Positions 61,294 through 64,000 of a stretch of DNA of 64,000 nucleotides are shown one piece after another. The notes under the pieces are model-generated. The model saw only the letters and a program-made list of their open reading frames with translations, did not search any database and was not told the DNA's origin. The position numbers and the translations under genes were made by a program. Position 1 is the stretch's first letter. Each line of letters starts with the position of its first letter. The DNA comes from JAMXLO01 sp963819855 (lineage in GTDB: Bacteria; Pseudomonadota; Alphaproteobacteria; Acetobacterales; Acetobacteraceae), in NCBI GenBank assembly GCA_963819855.1, contig CAWFYC010000012.1:3659-67658 (forward strand). Reading direction: 5' to 3'.

Positions 61294-62067
61294 ATGACAC
61301 AATTCGACCGCAGCGCGACCACGTCCATTGGATCGCTGCGTCTCCTTTGCCGGCCACTCTTCGCTGCACTCGCTCAACCGCTGATTACGGTTGGCATGCT
61401 GGTGTTCCTCTACGCCGGCTGGCATGTCCGCGACGAAGGGGGAATCGGCGCTGGCCTGCGCGTGGCGTTCATCGATACCAAGGCCTACCGCACCGATCAC
61501 GAGCACGAACGGGAGGCCACCATGCTGCAGACCGAACTGCATTACGCGGCCGATACCGACAAGCTGATCGACGAGTCGCTGGCGGGGCTTCTGGGCTACG
61601 CGCCGCTCGCTGCGCGGGTGCGGCTTGGCGTCGTGCATAACGGCGTCACGGGTGTGACAGGGGTCGCGTTGCTGCGGTACGATGTCACAAACGCGGTCGC
61701 CGCGCCGGGGAAGACGGTTGGAGCGCTGTTGCTGAACCAACCGCTGTCGGATTGGAACAACTTTCTGCCGGTGCTGCTCGCCGGGCGGTGCTTTCTGGGT
61801 TTCGTCGCCGAGCAGCCCAATCCGGCGCTTCGCGCACGGTTCGAGGGGCTTGGTGCCGGCACCTTCATGGCCTGTCCCGTGATCGACAACCGGAGCCGGA
61901 TGCTTGGAACATTGTTCGTCACATGGGACGCTCGCGATCTTCCCCCTACTGGGGATACGCTTCAGGCTGTCATGAAGCATGCGCTTGCTGTCGGCTCTCA
62001 GGTAGCGTCGGCGCTCGACCTGCGCGGCCGCATGTCGCCGTACTCTGGGGGTCCCGAATCGCAGTGA
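61294..62067 (+). CDS. Membrane protein with GAF-like domain, 257 aa
   Basis: A membrane segment (PLITVGMLVFLYAGWHV) precedes a soluble domain (VARVRLGVVHNGVTGVTGVAL-like; GTFMACPVIDNRSRMLGTLFV) that resembles a GAF sensor. The ATG at 61294 follows AGGAG. No output domain is present. It is the last of the unknown cluster, 25 bases upstream of pyrD. Confidence 0.6.
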   Translation: MTQFDRSATTSIGSLRLLCRPLFAALAQPLITVGMLVFLYAGWHVRDEGGIGAGLRVAFIDTKAYRTDHEHEREATMLQTELHYAADTDKLIDESLAGLLGYAPLAARVRLGVVHNGVTGVTGVALLRYDVTNAVAAPGKTVGALLLNQPLSDWNNFLPVLLAGRCFLGFVAEQPNPALRARFEGLGAGTFMACPVIDNRSRMLGTLFVTWDARDLPPTGDTLQAVMKHALAVGSQVASALDLRGRMSPYSGGPESQ

Positions 62068-62092
62068 GACCCGAAGTGCTGGTCTGCCGAGC

Positions 62093-63160
62093 ATGACGCC
62101 CAACATCGCTTCCGCATTCATGCCGCTGCTGCGTGGGCTGGATCCGGAACGGGCGCACAACATTGCGCTGTACGTGCTCCGTCTCGGTCTGGCCGGCCGC
62201 GCCGAGGGCGGCGACGATCCGGCACTCGCTGTAACGACGCTTGGCCGGCGGTTCGCCAATCCTGTCGGGCTTGCGGCGGGCTTCGACAAGAACGCCGTGG
62301 CGGTGGCCGCACTCGCGCGGCTGGGCTTCGGCTTCATCGAGACCGGCACCGTCACGCCGCGTCCGCAGACTGGCAACCCACGGCCACGGCTGTTCCGCCT
62401 GGAGCCGGACGGAGCGGTGATCAACCGCATGGGTTTCAATAACGCCGGCCTCGACGAATATCTCGCCCGGCTGGCGCGGCGCCCGCGCGGCCCGGTCGTC
62501 GTGGGTGCCAATGTCGGCATCAACAAGGAGGACGCCGATCCGGAGCGCGATTATCCGGCATTGATCGCGGCGGTTGCACCGCACGCCGACTATGCGGTGA
62601 TCAATGTGTCCTCGCCGAACACGCCTGGGCTGCGCGATCTTCAGGGCGAGGCGCAGTTGCGCGCGATCCTGCGTGCCGTGGCCGAAAGCGTGCCGAACCG
62701 GCCGCCGGTGCTGGTGAAGATCGCGCCGGACATCGCCGATGAGGCGTTGGCGACGCTGGTGGAGACCTGTGTTGCCGAGGGCGCGCAGGGACTGATCGTG
62801 TCCAACACGACGGTCTCGCGGTCGCCCGGACTACGGTCGCCGCTCGCGCGTGAGGCAGGCGGCCTGTCCGGTTCCCCGCTGTTTGCGCTCTCGACCGCCG
62901 TGCTGGCGCGCGCCTTCCTGTTGGCACGAGGCCGCCTGGTCATGATTGCTGCCGGCGGCGTGTCCAGCGGCGAGCATGCGCTCACCAAGATCCATGCCGG
63001 CGCGACGCTGGTGCAGCTCTATACCGCCTTCGCCTACGTCGGCCCGGCGCTGATCCCGCGCCTGAAGCGCGAGTTGGCCGAAGCGCTGCGGGCCGGCGGC
63101 TTTGCCTGCGTGCAGGATGCGGTGGGCAAAGATGCGCAGCGTCTGGCAGAATGCGGCTGA
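62093..63160 (+). CDS. pyrD: Dihydroorotate dehydrogenase (quinone), class 2
   Basis: 355 residues. FMN-binding barrel with the class 2 N-terminal membrane-facing helix (AFMPLLRGLDPERAHNIALY). Motifs: NPVGLAAGFDKNAVAVAAL, INRMGFNNAGLDEYL, VGANVGINKEDADPERDY, INVSSPNTPGLRDLQ (catalytic Ser) and SNTTVSRS. It oxidises dihydroorotate with ubiquinone in pyrimidine synthesis. The HAD gene starts at its stop. Confidence 0.95.
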   Translation: MTPNIASAFMPLLRGLDPERAHNIALYVLRLGLAGRAEGGDDPALAVTTLGRRFANPVGLAAGFDKNAVAVAALARLGFGFIETGTVTPRPQTGNPRPRLFRLEPDGAVINRMGFNNAGLDEYLARLARRPRGPVVVGANVGINKEDADPERDYPALIAAVAPHADYAVINVSSPNTPGLRDLQGEAQLRAILRAVAESVPNRPPVLVKIAPDIADEALATLVETCVAEGAQGLIVSNTTVSRSPGLRSPLAREAGGLSGSPLFALSTAVLARAFLLARGRLVMIAAGGVSSGEHALTKIHAGATLVQLYTAFAYVGPALIPRLKRELAEALRAGGFACVQDAVGKDAQRLAECG

Positions 63161-64000
63161 TGGAACATCTGCCAGGCTTCGCCCCGCTCGCCGAACGATA
63201 TGACGGTTTCATCCTCGATCTGTGGGGCGTGATCCATGACGGGGTGAACGCGTTTCCGCATGCTGTCGATTGCCTCGCCCGGCTGCGCGAGGCCGGCAAG
63301 CGCACTCTGCTGTTGTCCAACGTGCCGCGGCCGAACGATGCGGCGCAGGCGATGATGCGCCGAATGGGGATTCCGGACGACCTCTATACCGACATCCTCA
63401 CCAGCGGCGAGGCAGTGCGCCGCGCATTGCAGCGTCCTCCCGATTTGTGGTGGGCGGAACTCGGTCAGCGCGTGTTCCACCTCGGCCCGGAGCGCGACCG
63501 AGGTGTGATCGAAGGTCTGGCGCTGACCAAGGTGGACGATCCCGCAGATGCGAATTTCGTGCTGAACACCGGCCCGGACGATCACCGCAATCCCACCGAC
63601 ATGGCCGAGTTCGAGCAGGTGCTGCAGGATTGCGCCCGCCATCATCTGCCGATGATCTGCGCCAACCCGGATCTACAGGTGATCCGTGGCGGCGTGCGCG
63701 TGCTGTGCGCCGGATCGCTGGCGCTGCGCTATCAGGAGTTGGGCGGCGATGTCCGCTCGATCGGCAAGCCGGATCCAACGATCTATCAGCCAGTGCTGCA
63801 AAGCCTCGATCTGCCGGTCGCAAGCGTGCTGGCGGTGGGCGACGCGCTGCACACCGATATCGCCGGCGCGGCGGGAGTCGATATTGCCGCGTGCTGGGTG
63901 CTCGGCGGCGTTCACGGCGAGGCGCTGGCGGACGGATCGGGGGGCTATGATCTGGGGAGGGCGGAGGAGGCGGCGGCGGCGGACGGCGTTGTACCGATCG
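63160..64000 (+). CDS. TIGR01459-type HAD-family phosphatase, cut by the right window edge
   Basis: About 280 residues are visible. The HAD nucleophile motif reads YDGFILDLWGVIHDG, motif II is LLLSNVPRPND, motif III is SIGKPDPTIYQP and motif IV is VLAVGDALHTDIAGA. The ATG at 63160 overlaps the pyrD stop as TGATG; an ATG at 63151 is an alternative. The family is an alphaproteobacterial NagD-like phosphatase of unknown substrate. No stop is reached before the end of the window. Confidence 0.87.
   Translation, partial: MEHLPGFAPLAERYDGFILDLWGVIHDGVNAFPHAVDCLARLREAGKRTLLLSNVPRPNDAAQAMMRRMGIPDDLYTDILTSGEAVRRALQRPPDLWWAELGQRVFHLGPERDRGVIEGLALTKVDDPADANFVLNTGPDDHRNPTDMAEFEQVLQDCARHHLPMICANPDLQVIRGGVRVLCAGSLALRYQELGGDVRSIGKPDPTIYQPVLQSLDLPVASVLAVGDALHTDIAGAAGVDIAACWVLGGVHGEALADGSGGYDLGRAEEAAAADGVVPI

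Noticed and set aside
59595..62067. A prophage
   Set aside because: Only small unknown genes are present; no integrase, terminase, capsid or tail genes can be recognised.

Overview
The window is GC-rich chromosomal DNA of an alphaproteobacterium, most likely a member of the Acetobacteraceae. This rests on the tkt-gap-pgk cluster, lptC-lptA-lptB-rpoN-hpf, the DUF1013/TrcR, DUF1192, DUF1150 and DUF465 families, Hsp20 genes with thermometer-like leaders and an Ada-AlkA fusion. The assignment is inference from gene content, not a database match.

Layout. 1-4.3 kb is a minus-strand set of unknown small genes. One of them (start 4167, stop 1200) is split by two insertion sequences: an IS1380-family element (2461-4085, TTAA duplication) and an IS5-family element (1242-2205, TGA duplication). 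Removing both restores a 123-codon frame. 4.3-11 kb holds a PEP-CTERM protein divergent from a winged-helix/TPR/rhodanese-like regulator, a phosphoesterase, a cation/proton antiporter and a MATE exporter. 11-19.4 kb holds catabolic or redox genes (HpaB-like hydroxylase, VOC dioxygenase, two LLM flavin oxidoreductases, ketopantoate-reductase-like protein) and alkylation repair (Ada-AlkA, Ogt). 19.5-24.2 kb holds an RlmI-like methyltransferase, hemA, a lipoprotein, an amidohydrolase and a GFA protein. 24.6-30 kb is a mosaic accessory region: TonB-like genes in tandem with a decayed copy, a resolvase tail, a lower-GC FRG-domain gene, about 1 kb without genes, and a ParE-type toxin-antitoxin pair.

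31.6-41 kb is core metabolism and stress: tkt-gap-pgk, a deoxyribosyltransferase, purE-purK, trcR, hsp20 and rpmE. 41-49.6 kb holds a VOC protein, an aminotransferase, a two-subunit molybdenum oxidoreductase, ribokinase and a hybrid histidine kinase. 49.7-59.4 kb holds tRNA-Leu(CAG), RNase D, the LPS-export set kdsD-lptC-lptA-lptB, rpoN, hpf, a second hsp20 with its DUF1150 partner, and def-fmt-truA. 59.5-62.1 kb has small unknown genes and a well-formed small-RNA or attenuator candidate (60039-60121). pyrD and a truncated HAD phosphatase close the window.

At least seven genes carry single-base frame breaks, including purE, purK and hemA. Most look like one-base insertions, so sequencing or assembly error should be excluded before any is called a pseudogene.
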